From Glossina fuscipes (lineage: Eukaryota > Arthropoda > Insecta > Diptera > Glossinidae): a DNA stretch of 64,000 nucleotides. Numbering within the stretch: position 1 is the first letter of the stretch; the number at the start of each line of letters is the position of its first letter. Positions 48,434-62,700 of this stretch are shown one piece after another. Below the pieces are notes generated by a model, which was not told the DNA's origin, did no database searches, and saw nothing but the letters and a program-made list of their open reading frames with translations. A program made the translations under genes and the position numbers. Location: positions 8,120,680 through 8,184,679 of the forward strand of contig NW_023998417.1 in the NCBI RefSeq assembly GCF_014805625.2, in the 5' to 3' direction.

Positions 48434-50318
48434 TAGCGTGTAGTTCTTTTTCTACTCGTTTTTAGGAGAAAAGTGATGGGCATAAAAGATTCACTTAAAA
48501 TATAATTTTCTTACTTGTTATACTCATATTTGTTCCATTTCATGGATAATAAACAAAAAATCCCGCTTTGCTTGGTTTCGAGAGCAGATGCGGTCTCAGT
48601 GTACATTGCATTATGGCATTGTCCTTTCATCGAATTGGTCCATTTTCAACATCCGGCTATGCGCAAGAGCTTCTCATGTTTTTATCAAATTTAACGTCCG
48701 ATGTCCTAACTTTTGTTGCCAGGAAAGCGTTTACCGCTACGCCCAGCCCCTTTGCCATATTACGTTGCTGTACTATATATACTATATAGCTAAGTGTGGG
48801 GTGCTAAAACTTGTGTACTATTTCGTAAACTCTTGCCGCTGGTGAGGAACTAACTCTTTTCCTACGTGCTATATGGAGTTTTCCTTTCATTTCAATCAAG
48901 CAACAAATTTTTAATATAATAACTAAAGCGTTTACGGCACGTATCTCCGTATATATAAATTTAACGAAAAAAATAAGAAGAAGACTGCAAAACTACAAAA
49001 GTTTCAAACGAGAAAAAAAAAGTTGCGATAATAGTAATTAAAGTTAAAGTTCTTAATTAAAACTTGCCCTTTTATAACACCTTCTCATTTGACCAACATC
49101 CGACATATTCATGTACTCAATACCATATAAGTGAATCAGTTGTTTTTTTTGTTTTTTTTATTGGTTGCTTATAAAAAAGAAAAACTACCATCACATGTAT
49201 GTATGTACATATATATACATGTATGTAAGCGTACGCAATACGATAAGGCCTTCAAATACAAGATTTCAAAAGTTGATCCATCCTGACAGCTTTGGGATGT
49301 TGTAGTAGTTAAGCCTTTTAATAAAAATGTAGTATGAAAACTATAACATGTTTATAGCATTCAGGCGCTTTGAAATATTTCAAAAATTTGCCCTTGAAAC
49401 TGTCTAATATTTTCCATTACGTTTATATGAGTTGCTTGTTTTTTTTTTTTTTCTCAAGATTCCCACTCTAAAATGTATAAAAAAAAATCTTATAAGTTTT
49501 TAAAAAGCCTTTGGATGCGAAAGCCTTGGCGTAAACTGAACAGTCAGAAGTGATAAAGAAACCACAATTAACGATAGCAGTTGGTTGAGTTTTTCTTGTG
49601 AAAAGATGAAAACGCAAATATGTTCAACTTAAATCGAATTTCTGATACCCATCATACATTCGCACATAAACATGTATCGCTGTTCTAAGCTGTTGATTAT
49701 AATTGTATTAAGATATGACATAGTTTTGATAGATCCAGTAGACTAGTAATCATCAAGTTTTTTTGCTAATATCAAAGCTAACTTTATATATATATAGATT
49801 CCTTTAATTGGATTTTGCGATTAAATTAATCAAGAGAGTAGAAGAAGAGTAGAAGAAGTGTATTTTAGATTTTCTTTCAAAAAAAAAAAAAAAAGAATTA
49901 AAGATGTAAGGAACATACTCGAAAACACTTTACTTAGTTAGATAAATTAATAAACGATAGAGAAAATAGAGTGTGCCATGTCTACTTTAATATCTTGGAA
50001 CGATTTTACAGATTAATACATCCGTCTGTCTGAGGTGAGTAGAAAAACGCCACATTTACGGCATTACGGTGCACTGATTGTGTACATTGCTAAATAAGTA
50101 AATGTATGTAACTATTACAACAACAAATGGTTTTTTTTTTTTTGTTCAGAACCTATAAAATTAAAGCGCACCAAGCTACACAATCATATATATTTATTAT
50201 GCGAACGGCAATTATAACGAACAATATTTAAACATACTCTCAAACAAACAACTTGAACATATAGGCTTACATAAACGTACATATATATATGATATACATG
50301 TATATATGTATATATATA
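48434..50318. other. Non-coding stretch
   Basis: A GC-richer island at about 48565-48845 has overlapping short frames on the plus strand (48568-48789, 48588-48845) that I do not recognise. Otherwise TATG/TACA microsatellite at 49195-49230, T runs at 49440-49453 and 50130-50145, and TA/TATG repeats up to the transposon at 50321. Confidence 0.45.
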
Positions 50319-50320
50319 TA

Positions 50321-51272
50321 CAGTGAGTCGCATTAATTTTGCGTATTTTCGGTCGATGAAAAAGAAAAATGCTTGTCAAATCTAGTCCATTATCCAAATA
50401 TAAAAACTTATTTTACTATTTTATACTACTAGGGATTACATATTAAAATATAAAAAGAAAAAAGACAAAACATTATTCCAGTAGACATAAAAATTGAATA
50501 ATTTCTACAACTCAAAAAGCAAAGTTTTTTTTTCAAGTAAGTTGAGATACGAAGATAGAAAACCGCTTATTATTGAAAATTAATGTTCGCTGGGGTATCC
50601 TTTTTACTTAGTAACCTCATTTAAATGTTTTCACATATTTTGTGTGTAAAAAACGGTGCATCTTACTCCATTCTTCTTGTAGTCTATTTTTCACAATTTG
50701 GACGGAAGAGATCGAGTGTTTTCACACATGCCGGTCTATTTCGTTCCACATATTTTTGATGGGATTTATGTCTGGTAATTCAGGAAGACGGTGACGCAAT
50801 TTGTGACAGAGCGATTCTTGAACTAAATGGGACTTATGGTTGAGGTCGTTATGTTGCTAGAACTTGAAGTTTGTCCGTTCTTTCTTTCAAATGTTCCTTC
50901 CATGTCCTTCAAAAACCCTCCTTGTTTACAATACCGTTCATAAACATCAATTTTCCGAGCCCATCGGCCTAATGCATACCCAACTATAATATGACCATTG
51001 CCATACTCGCCGTTGGTACAAGTATTTAATAGGAAGCTAAAAGACTAGACGTTGCTAGAGCAAGCATGTAATTCTTAGTGGAACGACGTTGTATTTGGTT
51101 TCGAAAAAAATGAACCTACAAACGAGTTTTCTCCCAATTCAATATGTATTCCCTAGTAGTACAAAATAGTAAAATAAATTTTTAAGTTTGGACAATGGAC
51201 CAGTAGGGTTTAACAAGCGTTTTATTTTTTTTTTTGTTGAGCGAAAAAACCGAATATTAATGAGAGTCACTG
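50321..51272 (-). mobile_element. Decayed Tc1-like DNA transposon with long terminal inverted repeats
   Basis: The left end CAGTGAGTCGCATTAAT and the complement of the right end CAGTGACTCTCATTAAT begin inverted repeats that can be followed for roughly 80 bp (shared later blocks include GCTTGT and GGTCCATTGTCC/AGTCCATTATCC). Both ends are flanked by TA (50319-50320 and 51273-51274), the Tc1/mariner target duplication. On the minus strand a broken transposase frame reads HKSHLVQESL then LPELPDINPIKNMWNEIDRH then KHSISSVQ and RLQEEWSKM. This matches the family end, where Asp-Leu-Asn-Pro-Ile-Glu-x-x-Trp is usual. A stop interrupts it after DRHV. At 952 bp it is much shorter than an intact Tc1-like element (about 1.3-1.7 kb), so it is internally deleted. 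Confidence 0.88.
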
Positions 51273-51274
51273 TA

Positions 51275-51440
51275 TAGGTATATAAAGGCAGATAAGTTGA
51301 TGAAGGTATGTGATGTGATGTGACCGAACGAGGGGGCAATATAAAACAAGACAGTCTATGATAAACATTAAACAATTTATAATGAACAGAAATCAATAAA
51401 AAGTACTAAGTGTGCACGCAAGCACACCTATATATGTGTG

Positions 51441-51471
<31 letters not shown>

Positions 51472-54400
51472 GTGTTCGAAGTACAACAAAATATTCTCCC
51501 ATTTAATAAACCTAACACAACAATCGATATGATGATTATCAACTCAACTATATCGTATACACACAGGTGTACGAATACGCAATTGTGTGTCTTTATGATA
51601 GAGCTCAAGCATACAACGCACAATATGAAGAAATCACGTTTGGATCGCCAAGTACTGTTAAAGGGAGACACAAAAGGGAGAAATATTATTTATTATGCAG
51701 ATTATATACACATTTCTGTGGATTTGTAATTTAATATTCAAAATGAGTTTAACGATCACTATGAAAATTCTTTCCCTAAATTGTTCATAATAATAAATTT
51801 TCATAACATGGATGAGACGTTTTTGTTATTTTACGGTGTCAAAGAAAACTGTGTTTTTGTTCTTTTTTTTTTTTTTCTTAAGGGCAACAAAGGCGCACTT
51901 CTCTATATTATAAAAGTTTTTGTTTGCAAATTTTCACATTTTCTCCAATTTTTTGGAACTTTTAATATAAGAGAAATGAAGAGAAAATTAAGATCATTTT
52001 AATCCTATGCAATGTTGTTCAGTTTGAAAACTATTGTATAATTGCGTTGATTAAAATTCGTTAACCTAAGATGAGTTTTGTATGGAAACGAAAGATGATG
52101 CAATCCATTGAACACAATGAATGCATGCTTTTTTATATTATGCTTTACGCATTTAAAAGATCATAACATTATTTCTATATAATTTTTTAAATGCAGCAAC
52201 GACATGCACGATATAAGTTCAACTACATATAAGATATGTAGACGAATCTGCAGAATATGTTGACATTTGAATGCAAGATGCACGACAAAAACGCATTCAT
52301 TGCGTGCAATGCATTATTTTACTACTTATTAGTTAGTTTTGTTATTCTCGAAATTATTAGAGAATTTGTTGTAAAACCTTTTTTCACTTAAGAGCATTTC
52401 GCATCAATTTCACTCTTATAACGATGAAGCGGCCAGAAGCGGCGCAAGATGTCACTCGTCAATTTTACTCGTTAGAGAAGAAAACTCTTTTTCGTTTTTA
52501 TTAATGTTTACTTCGTTCTATACACAATCATTACAAAAATACACAAGTGCATGCACAAATGGTTCTTTTGACCGTTTATTTGATTTTTAGTTTTATTAAA
52601 GAGGTTCATAAGAGCATACAACCATCCAAAGACTTACGCAAATACTTTGTTCTCTTTTATGTCATTTACGAATAAGTTTATAAGTTTAAGTATCAAATAT
52701 AATTTTTTTTTTTTTCGTTGCATGCAACATTTTGCATTGAAATTTTCGTAGTCTTATATTTGTCTAATACTTCAGTGTGCATTTCATCCCAAAATGCGTA
52801 TATTTTGCTTAGACTTATGGTAGTAACTTTTTTCTGACATTTTTCATTCCTTTATAGATTTTATTGTTGAAATAATTCATGTTCATGTTTTAAATGCTAT
52901 TCATGGACAGCGTGACTGTACGAAAGAAACCATGCATTTTTTTTATTCCATAGCATATAAGATAGATCCGTTTATAACAACACAGATACGTTTCATTCAT
53001 TATACATGAATCCGTAATGTATGAGTTACAAGTACATGAGCCTTTCAAAGACCAAAAAATCATTTACTTAAAGGTGATATTTAAAATCCACCTTCTTTCA
53101 TAAGCAAGCTTAAGACAGTACATGACTACAATTTCATGGACATTGAACAATAAATGGTTTATATGTATATAAAATATATCAATATATAATTTCTACGTTT
53201 CCTTTTATGGACTTAATTGCTATTTTAATTATTGGAGGTAAAACATAACAAAATCGTAACATCTGTCTTATGGTTTTTGTGAGCCGTTTTAAACGCATCA
53301 TAAGAAAGCGTAATATCGCAAATAAGAAAAACCCGCTACGGACAAGTAAAAATATAACACCACTTTAAAGATAAGAACAGAGGCGGCAGCAACGGGCGGT
53401 TGATCAGTCAAATGATCTCTTCGATGGGTCATGTTGCAGCTTTTTGTTTAAATCTTCAATCGTATTATCGTACGGACAAGCAAGAAAAAATACTTTCAAA
53501 AAGGAAATGCGAAGGTACAATTAACTTGACAAACATCTTAAAATGCTTCATTGAAAAGTCATAAGTAATATCTCGGCGGTAGAAAACCACTTACTAAGCA
53601 ATCTGCACGTGTTGCGTTAACGAGTGAAAAAAACGCGCACCGCAAGTGCTAAAACAAATAAAAAGTGGAATTAAATGATCTATTACTAGTATTAATAACC
53701 AATAATTTATAAGTTATCACGATATAATTAAATAATCTTCGGCTTTAATGGCTTATGTCCGTTTTATTGATTAATTACAGGCAAATGTTCGCTCTCTCCA
53801 GTTAGTTCTCTCTCCATATGAATATTAATTGAGGGAAAAATGAAGCACAAAGCAATCCTTTACTTCATTATCTACTCACTGACTTGACACGTTTGAGTCT
53901 TCTCTCTGCATCACATGTACAAATTCATTTCTCGTCGCTAGAGGCAAGAGGGTTGCCGAAGCTTTCAATGTTTAAATAAATTTTTTGAATTTCTACTTCT
54001 TGCTATTTCCAATGAGCTTTTCAGCTTGAGGCATAAAACAGGCATGCATTTTTTTTTTATATGCAAATGATTTTGCCAACGCTTCCGTATTTGCGAAAAC
54101 CTTCATAAGCGACGATGCAAGAATGAAACGTGCAGTAGCACAATTATTTGCCTTAAGTAATATTCGAAACGCAACGAGCGAGCTTCTTTCAATTGCTGAT
54201 GAGTTCAGACATAAGACAAGAATTTCGATCGCTTGAAAACTACATCCGCCAAAGGATTCATTTTATAATTCATCTAAGATGCGTCGTTATGATAGCAACA
54301 AATTACTTCATCTTCATATAGTTATTCTTTGATTCATTTATTTAGCTATTAGCAGTTACATACAAACTATAACTTAAGACTGCAACTTATGTCACTTATG

Positions 54401-57400
54401 TCACTAGGACTAGGAAAGTGGCAGAAAAAACCGATGGAACGTAAATAATAGCAACACCAATCAACTACACCTTACCGGGCAATTAACGATAACTTTACTG
54501 AGTAACTAACACACGGGTTCAATTTTATCAGAATGCGAGAATAAATAATAATTTTTTTTAAAGTATTTGGAAAGGCCTTGAAGGGGAGGGAGGAGGAGAG
54601 TTCATAATTGAAATTAAAATTTGAAGAAATGTTTGTTGTATTAAAAATAGTGTTGATATTATTTTCCAAACCCTATTTTTATTTTTTAATTTGCTAGAGA
54701 CTAGAAAGTTTTATTTCAGTCGTGGTGGTCGGTTTAGATGTCAAGTGCGGTAGAGCTTTCAATAAAAGCCAATAACTTTAGATGCAAGGTAGTGCTTTAA
54801 GACTTTAAATCCGAGAATTTATTCCTTGGGCTAAAGTAATAATAATTAATAATAACAACAATACTTCAATATATTTTATATTACATCATTTACTCTTCTT
54901 CTTTTGATCCTATTCAAAAATAACCCAAATCTACGGTTGTTAGAGGAGTGCAACAACTGAAAGAAATGAACGAGTACAATTGTTAGGATCCGTTTACGGA
55001 CAAGGCTGTCCTCGTGAACATTTATAACACTAAAATCGAAGCGTTCTTGGCTAGTTCCTATAAGAGCTTAACTAGCACTTAACCGTTAAGGAATTTACAT
55101 CCACCTTGGGACGACTATTTGATCGATACCCGAACATATAAAAATTACGACGATTTTTTATATGAATGTGAAGATTAATCGTTGGGTACTATTTTTCGTT
55201 GAACTTCTTCGGAACAAATTGTGTCGAGTTGTCAGGGCTTAATGTCTAACATAGTTTTATTTCCCCTTTGTGCGGGGATCATGAAAACGATATGGATGCA
55301 GGTATCAACTATAAATACATATATGTTATATAATGTATAGCCTTTATATATATATTTATATATATTTATATATATAATGTAATCTAAAAACTTTTGTAAA
55401 AACAGTTCTAATCGGAAGAGATCCAAAAACGGACGATAGTACAGGGGCCGATACGGAGTCAATGGTACGTACTATCTTACGCTATTGCAGGCTAAGTAAA
55501 ACATCTTAATACTACAAACGAAGTAAAACGCAGATATTGTAGTGCAGGCTAGCGGCATCGGGCTTGTCTTACTTGCTCTGACGACAAAATAAGTTTTTTT
55601 GTGGACAAAAGCTGATGATGCTTTTTTCTTGATCTGCAATTGGACATAAACATTCAGCTGCGAATGTCTTCAGTAATCGCATTTGTCATATATTGCAACC
55701 TTCGATTTTTTCGAAGCTTTTTTTTATCTATTTCTGGTATTTTCTCACGTATCTTTACCTATGCAATTCATTCTAAAAAGTTTCATTCTAAAAAGTTTTG
55801 CAAGTTTATGGACAAACAGTGTGTTTGGTTATCTTACAAGAAGCAAAACAAACACAAGAAGATCAAGAGGAAAGTTTGAAATACTCGCTGATATAAGAAA
55901 AATCCAAATCCGTTGAGTTTAAAAAGACATTGATTTAAATTAATAGCAGTAGTGTACATATCTTAGATTTGACAAGGTGTCGCTGCGTCTCAATGATACC
56001 GTTATCGCATGTGCATCTTCCTTTTCGGAGCAGTCGTCTTCATCTGAATCTGTTCTTGTGGTCTTGACTAAATTGATAATTAATAAAATTATTCTGTCAT
56101 AACTCATGCTAAAGATAACTAAAGGTGTAAAAGTTGTCACTTTAACATCGGTAGATTAGTTGCCATAGGCAAATTAGTTTCACTATTAAGAAAAATTTTT
56201 CCAACGCCGTCAATATGAAAATCATGTTTCATGAAAAACTTTTCGCATCCTATTGTAAGTAATTAAGATACGATCCAACAACAATTTCAATTTTTTTTTG
56301 TTTTCTATGTTTTTCTTAACGTGCACCGCTATCATGCTCTAAACCGCGAAGTTTACTAATGTCTATGCCAATTGAGTTGTTTACTTACCTCTTCAGCTGT
56401 TAATGATGTTCGATTAAATTTAATGATTATTAATATCGTAGTTTAAAAAAAATCATCCAACTTTAGCTTAGATATGTACGCATACATAATGCTTAACTGC
56501 GCGTACATATTTAATGCTCAACATAAATTAATTACGGTGCTTGAAAACTCTTTATTGATTAATACTAATCTCTGGACATATATATGCACATAAATACGTT
56601 AAGGCTATATATATATATATATATGTAGATATATCTTCTGTACATACTGTCTATTAATGTAAAAAATAATATCATGCGACAAGCCATGCAATAAAAGTTA
56701 AATTGAGAGGTAACTGTTTTGCTAAATAAAATTACTGTAATTTTTAGAAATATCTTTGTGTAAAATCAAATCAAGCTTATGTGTGCAATGTGGGTTTTTT
56801 CGCAAAGGATGAGACAGGTAGTAGATGGAATAGTAGTCTAGAGTAGGAGGACTATTGCTTGTTAATATTTCCTTGAATTGCGATAATATAAAAAGAAGTC
56901 AATGCAAACCCACGTAACTAATTATTGATTTGCTTAAGGCAAACAACAAATGTGGGTTACATTATTAAAAAAACACTTGATTTATTGCTAATAAATATTA
57001 GGATAGGCTACTACTTGGATGCTTTTGCTCGTTAGATAACAAAAGAAAAATTACTTATAGCTTAGGTCCAACAATATATATTTATCTTTTTTGCACTGCG
57101 CTTATCTCTACATGTCTTCTTATCTGATGCATAAGTTTTACGTTGAAATTCATGTATAAATTTTTTTTTTTTTTAAGGTGGTAAATGTATATAAATATGC
57201 AAATTGACTAAGAAATTATTTTTGATCTACCACCAAATCACGTCGCAAGCAAAGACATCTGAAGATAAACTTTAAGTTATATATTTTTTATGAGTAAGTA
57301 ATAGTGAGGCCTTTGCTGTTAGTGTATTTTTATGCAATCTTATTAAAATAAATATGTAAAATAAATAAATAATATTTTTCTAGGACGAGTAGGTTTATTT

Positions 57401-59270
57401 TTCTTACTGCTGAAAGAAACGAAGAAGCTAGTGAAGCTTACATTAATAAAAAAAAAAAAAAGAACATGCACGGAGTTTGACTAAACAAATAAATAAGAGA
57501 CTTATGCTTTTCTCTAAGTAAATGTGTGACATAAACTGGCCGAAATTAATCATGAAAATATTTTTCTATCAATTGCAAGGTAAAGTTGATAGATAGGAAC
57601 CCGCTTTGCGTTAATTCTCCGCAAAAAATTATTGCAGTAAATCTCATCTTTTTGCTTATATAGTTTTGGACGAATCTTGATCTGTGGCCAATGATTCAAA
57701 ATAGATAGGTTAAATAAATTAAGATTTCCACCCAATAATGTTTTTTGATTATGAGATGTTAATTGATAGAGGATAGAAAGATCGACGACAATCAGGAGAG
57801 GGATGGACTGACTCCGAGGTTTACAACAATCTGGAATGTATATGTTTTATGAACGCTCTAACGATGTTCTAATGGTTGTAATAAACTACAACTTTGCTAG
57901 ATTGTTGTACAACTTTATTATAAGCCAAATGTCGGTAGTTCTAGCGCTACCTGTTTTTGAACTAACAAAAGTTTTTACTTTAATTATGAATGCGGTTTAT
58001 GCCTTGTACAAGAGCGTCGTCAATTTATATATAACCGTCATAATATGATTTTATGACATTATCTGACATTTAAAAATTTCACAATTTTTCCTTACAATCA
58101 ATTGTTATACTATCCTGCTGAGATTTATGGATAACTGACAATTATCTGTAGAAAATAGGGAGGACCGAACACATGTCGCTATTTTGCCTATAAAACTGTA
58201 TAAAGCTATTTATTAAATTTCCACTTTACTGTTGCGCTCAGCAGAATTATAAAAGTTTCATCTATTTTATTAGCTTATTCTTGAAGAGCCCGTTATATCC
58301 TGTGTTTAATGTTTGCACGAAAGCAGTCGTAAAATAATATACAAACAACATGATGATAATCAGTTGAAAATTAAAGTAGATTTCAAAAGCTACTTGTTTT
58401 ATCAAAGAGTTTATGGCTTATATGACGTTATTAATAGTGCGTTGCCTATAGAAAAAGAAAGGAAGACAAAACACACTTACTTAAATCAATAAAACTGTCG
58501 AATTTTGAGAGTTTATTCAGTAATATTCAATAAACGTACCGTACCATTGACTGTCAGTCAAGTAAAAGCTTTTTTTCTTTTCTTTTCTTTTTTTCCTTTT
58601 TGCTAAATATTGAATATAAAAAATTTATGTGATAGTAAACTTCTTCTTTCCATTGGAAGAGTGAGTGTGTAGTGTCCTTCCTTAGTAAAGGAAAAAAAAA
58701 AAAAGTCGAAAAAAACCAAGTCGAATTGATGAGTATTTGAAATTAATGTTCAATGTAGCACCATCTGTTTACCATTATCGTAGCATAGATCACATCATAG
58801 GTGCGTGTGTAGTGTACTACTAAATAGAAATCCAGTGTATGGCAGATGGGAGAAATATGAGTTTCATTTTAAACATTTTATGCATAGATAATCAAAACAA
58901 CTCACAGAATTATGACAAAAATAACAACATAAAGTACATATACAGCAGCCATAGCGATGTCTTGAGAAGAAAAACGGTGGAAAAGATGAATACAGTAGGA
59001 ACGAAAAAAAAAAATAAAAAAAAAAACAAAAGAAACAAAAGAAAAAAAGTGCATATCTATGTGTTTATATGTAGGTATGTGCATGAATGCAGTGTATGCC
59101 AAGCAGCATATGCATTCAAGCACAATTAATGTTTATCATCACAGACATATAAAAACCACAACAAACCATTAATAAAACTATGTGTAGCCGAGTATTCTTA
59201 GAGAGGCAAACAACCAAGAACGGTCATATCAAAAAGATGACTCTCAAGATGAAGGCAATGTTCTAAACGA
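51275..59270. other. Non-coding AT-rich stretch
   Basis: Eight kilobases with no recognisable gene. Contains a TA run at 51446-51472, TATA runs at about 55340-55377 and 56600-56635, and A/T homopolymers such as those at 52703-52716, 57160-57175, 58690-58705 and 59004-59030. Less AT-rich patches at about 53370-53460 and 55000-55110 contain no frame I recognise. Listed frames in this interval are short and biased. Confidence 0.45.
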
Positions 59271-59368
59271 CATCGACGAATACAACATCGAGTACGGCAA
59301 CGACGACGACAACGACAACGCCAACGTCAACGCCGATGATCATCATCATGATGATGATGATGATGGGT
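59271..59368. repeat. Imperfect trinucleotide repeat (GAC/AAC then GAT/CAT)
   Basis: Runs of CGACGACGACAACGACAACG-type units pass into ATCATCATCATGATGATGATG. The second part is self-complementary. The Val/Ile/Met frame on the minus strand is a by-product. Confidence 0.9.
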
Positions 59369-59751
59369 TTAGTATAAATGTTGCTTTTTTTAGCATTGCA
59401 TAGCCCGAGTTCAATGTGAGTGTTAAGCCTTTCACAGAGAGCCTTACACTTCACTACTAAACTGGTCATAAAATTTCATATTATGTGTAAGCAAAAGGAT
59501 TTACTATTTCGTTTCGTTTAATTTGTTTTTTTTTTCCTTTTTTTTGTTTGAAACTATTTTCTCCGACAACACGATGGCCAAGATTTGCCGGCTGGCTTCG
59601 TACATATTGGTATGTGTAGTAAATGTGCGCAAAAAAAAAGCTGAATTGTGTAAAAGAAAAACGAACCCTTTCATTTTGTTAAAGGTGAATGTTCGTCGCT
59701 CCTATACCGCATTCGCGTTTAAGCGTTCGTAGATAGATACATACATGCAAT

Positions 59752-59789
<38 letters not shown>

Positions 59790-62700
59790 GTATACATTAT
59801 TAGATACCCATCGGTGTATATGTTATGATTGTATATATGAATGTGTGAATGTGTGAACGTATGTTTTAGGAAAAGTTTTTCTTCTTCAGTTAAAGTGTAA
59901 TGTTTTTTTTTCTTTCCTTATTCTCCATCGTTTTTTTTTATTTATTTATTTATTTTTTTTTTTTTTTTGCTTTTATGCGCAATGAAAAATGTTTATTCCT
60001 ATCGTTATAGATTTTTTGCGTTAAAAGAAAGAAAAAAGCAAAAAAAAAATAAAAAAGTATTAAACCATATTTTCCCAAAAGCTGCACCCTTGAGTAAGAT
60101 GAGATAAAGGTCTATTAAAAGGTGGAAAAAAAAAAAAAAGAGGAAAGAAAGAAACGTTTGCCGTAGTGAGGAGTTTAGTGATTGTATTGACTTTTTATGT
60201 TGCGCATGCGCAATTTTGTTTCTTTTATATATATATTTAAGTCTGATCTTTGGGATTTTTGCCCGTTTTCCTTTACATCATACATACGTTTTAAAAGTTT
60301 TAACTCTGTTTTATTGCGCCATATACAGACATCCGACATGCATACATAGAATGAGAAGGATCTATGTGTGCGCACTCGTATATCGTTGTTATTGCCTTTT
60401 TATCTCCTGCGTTTCTTTTTTTGGCAGTAGCATGGCGGTAATAAATCTTTTCTATATTTAAAGTCTCTCACAAGAAGACGTTCGTTCATTTTTATTTCTT
60501 TTCTGCAATTTTTTTTTTTTTTTTGTTTTTATTCTTTCATATATAGTTTTTTTTTTTTAAATATCCTAAAGTATCTATTATATTGGTGATTTGTTGTTTT
60601 TGCTGTTGTTGTATCTCTAGTTAAAATTATAAATATATACATAGTGTAGACATATGTGTGTTTATCCATATTTATGTTTGCGTATATATACCTAACTAAA
60701 TGCGTTGCTTATACATTGCGGGTATAGTGAGTTTTATAGTTTTTTGTTGGTTGGTTCGTTCGTTGGTTCGTTGGTTCGTTTTCTTGTTATATATACAAAT
60801 GTATGTTTGAATTTATCATTGAATTCTATTCATAAAATTAAACGTTGCACATACGGCGATCAAAGTTCAAATTTGACGCAATCTCCAAAGGTTTCATTGA
60901 GATCGTTCTTAGTGCAACATATGCATTAAATTAAATAGACGATAATAATAGGTTAAGTTGCAATTGAAATCACATAGAAGACAGTATTGTTTAAGTGATC
61001 TGTTAAAGATTAAGAAACAATTTGAAATATAATGGTTTTTTTTTTTTTTTTTTGAGTGTTTGATGATCGCTGAAAAGTCTTTCCTTCATATACATCTTTA
61101 AATTTTCTCATCGCACATTGTCTATGATTAATACATTTCAAAGGCAGCGGCATTTGTAATCTTTTCATAGAGTTTTCGTGTTCGATGTTTAAATAACTTT
61201 TCCATGCTTGATCTCGGATCTTGCAGCATCTTCTTTGATTGTTTTTAAAAATAAGTTACCGAAGCTTACAAATTAAATTCGTAAACATTTGATCCCCTTT
61301 ACAACAATTCTATAGTAAAACCATTCTTTGACTAATACTTTATATCTAAAACTTTCCATTCCGTTTGCAGTAACCTAATATAAACACACATTAAAATGTT
61401 GACAAGTTTTAGGTTAACTTAAAGTAGTAGCCAGCGTCATAAATCTGTTCATTTGTTCACTCTGTTAATTTATTCACTCTGAGTTAGGCAGAAGATATGA
61501 CGATTCCTAAAGAGCTAACATTTACTAGTGAGCCCAGTTACATAAAATGATAGAAAGTAAGAAAGAGAAGGTGCTTGAAATCATCACACATATTACATCA
61601 TTACTCCTCTGACCATAACAGTAAACGATGGTCGGACAGAAAGAAGTAGCTCCGCTCCGCTTACGGTGTTAAGATTAGACAAGAATTTAGTTGCTCATAA
61701 TACTTACGGATCGGGTTTTCAGACTATCCCTTTTTCATATTTCCTCTTTCTCATCAACAACGTGTTTATACGCGTATGAGGTGACTGAGTGACTGGTCTT
61801 CAAAAAAAAAAAAAAAAGTAGAAAAGTCAAACCAACGTCTTAATACATGTCCTCATAATGAGGAAAATGAAATTTTATATATCATCTTGAGTCATCAGAC
61901 ATGGCATCCTGCGAAAATTGCAAACTCCAAATATCTGAACGCGTTCAATAATCAAATTATGTGTTCTTTTTTTTTGGCAGTAGACGCCTTCGTCTCTTTT
62001 AATTCTAAGCTATTATCTTTAGATGCATTGCAGAATGATTGCATTGGATTTTGTCGAATGTAATTTGTAAAGAAAATCATCCGTAAACTATTTATTTTGT
62101 TCATGATCAAGTCTAAGAGCATCGATTTGATTAAGTGTGGAAAAATTTTGTTTAGAGTTTCAATTCAAGTCAAGTCAAGCTTATTTCAAGTCAGTTATAT
62201 GAGAAGACAGGCCAAATTGATCTATATTTATCAAAATCTATATAAACGGATAAGGGAAAGTTCAACAATATATGTAACTATCATTGAACAGTTTGTTCAA
62301 GTGTTTAAAAAATACGATTTGAAATATGGAAAATGGATATCATGCCGGTAAATCTACATTCTAACTTGAGACCATAAGCTGGCATACACTAGAAGATGAG
62401 TACCAAGCAAAACATGACCAAATCAATAAAACCGAATCCTTATATTGGCTATGTCAACAGCTCTAGACAAATCGATCGCGAAGTCATTTTCGTGGGTTAT
62501 TTACTACTTACTATAATCCCAAAAATTAAAAAGTATTCGCCATGGAGTAAGTCTTTATGAAACTCTAAGTCAAACCAGCATAAAGGTATTGTGAAAATGC
62601 GCTTTTTTGGTGCGCGTGTCAGAACGTTTGCTTGATGGAAATTTTTCTTTAGAATTATGATAAGAATGCGCCACGCAATCTATATATATATATATATATA

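Noticed and set aside
56388..56450. Minus-strand stretch ending GAAGAG|GTAAGT, phase 0
   Set aside because: Good donor, but no AG acceptor within the open part and no ATG in frame.
59263..59469. Val/Ile/Met-rich frame
   Set aside because: By-product of a trinucleotide repeat.
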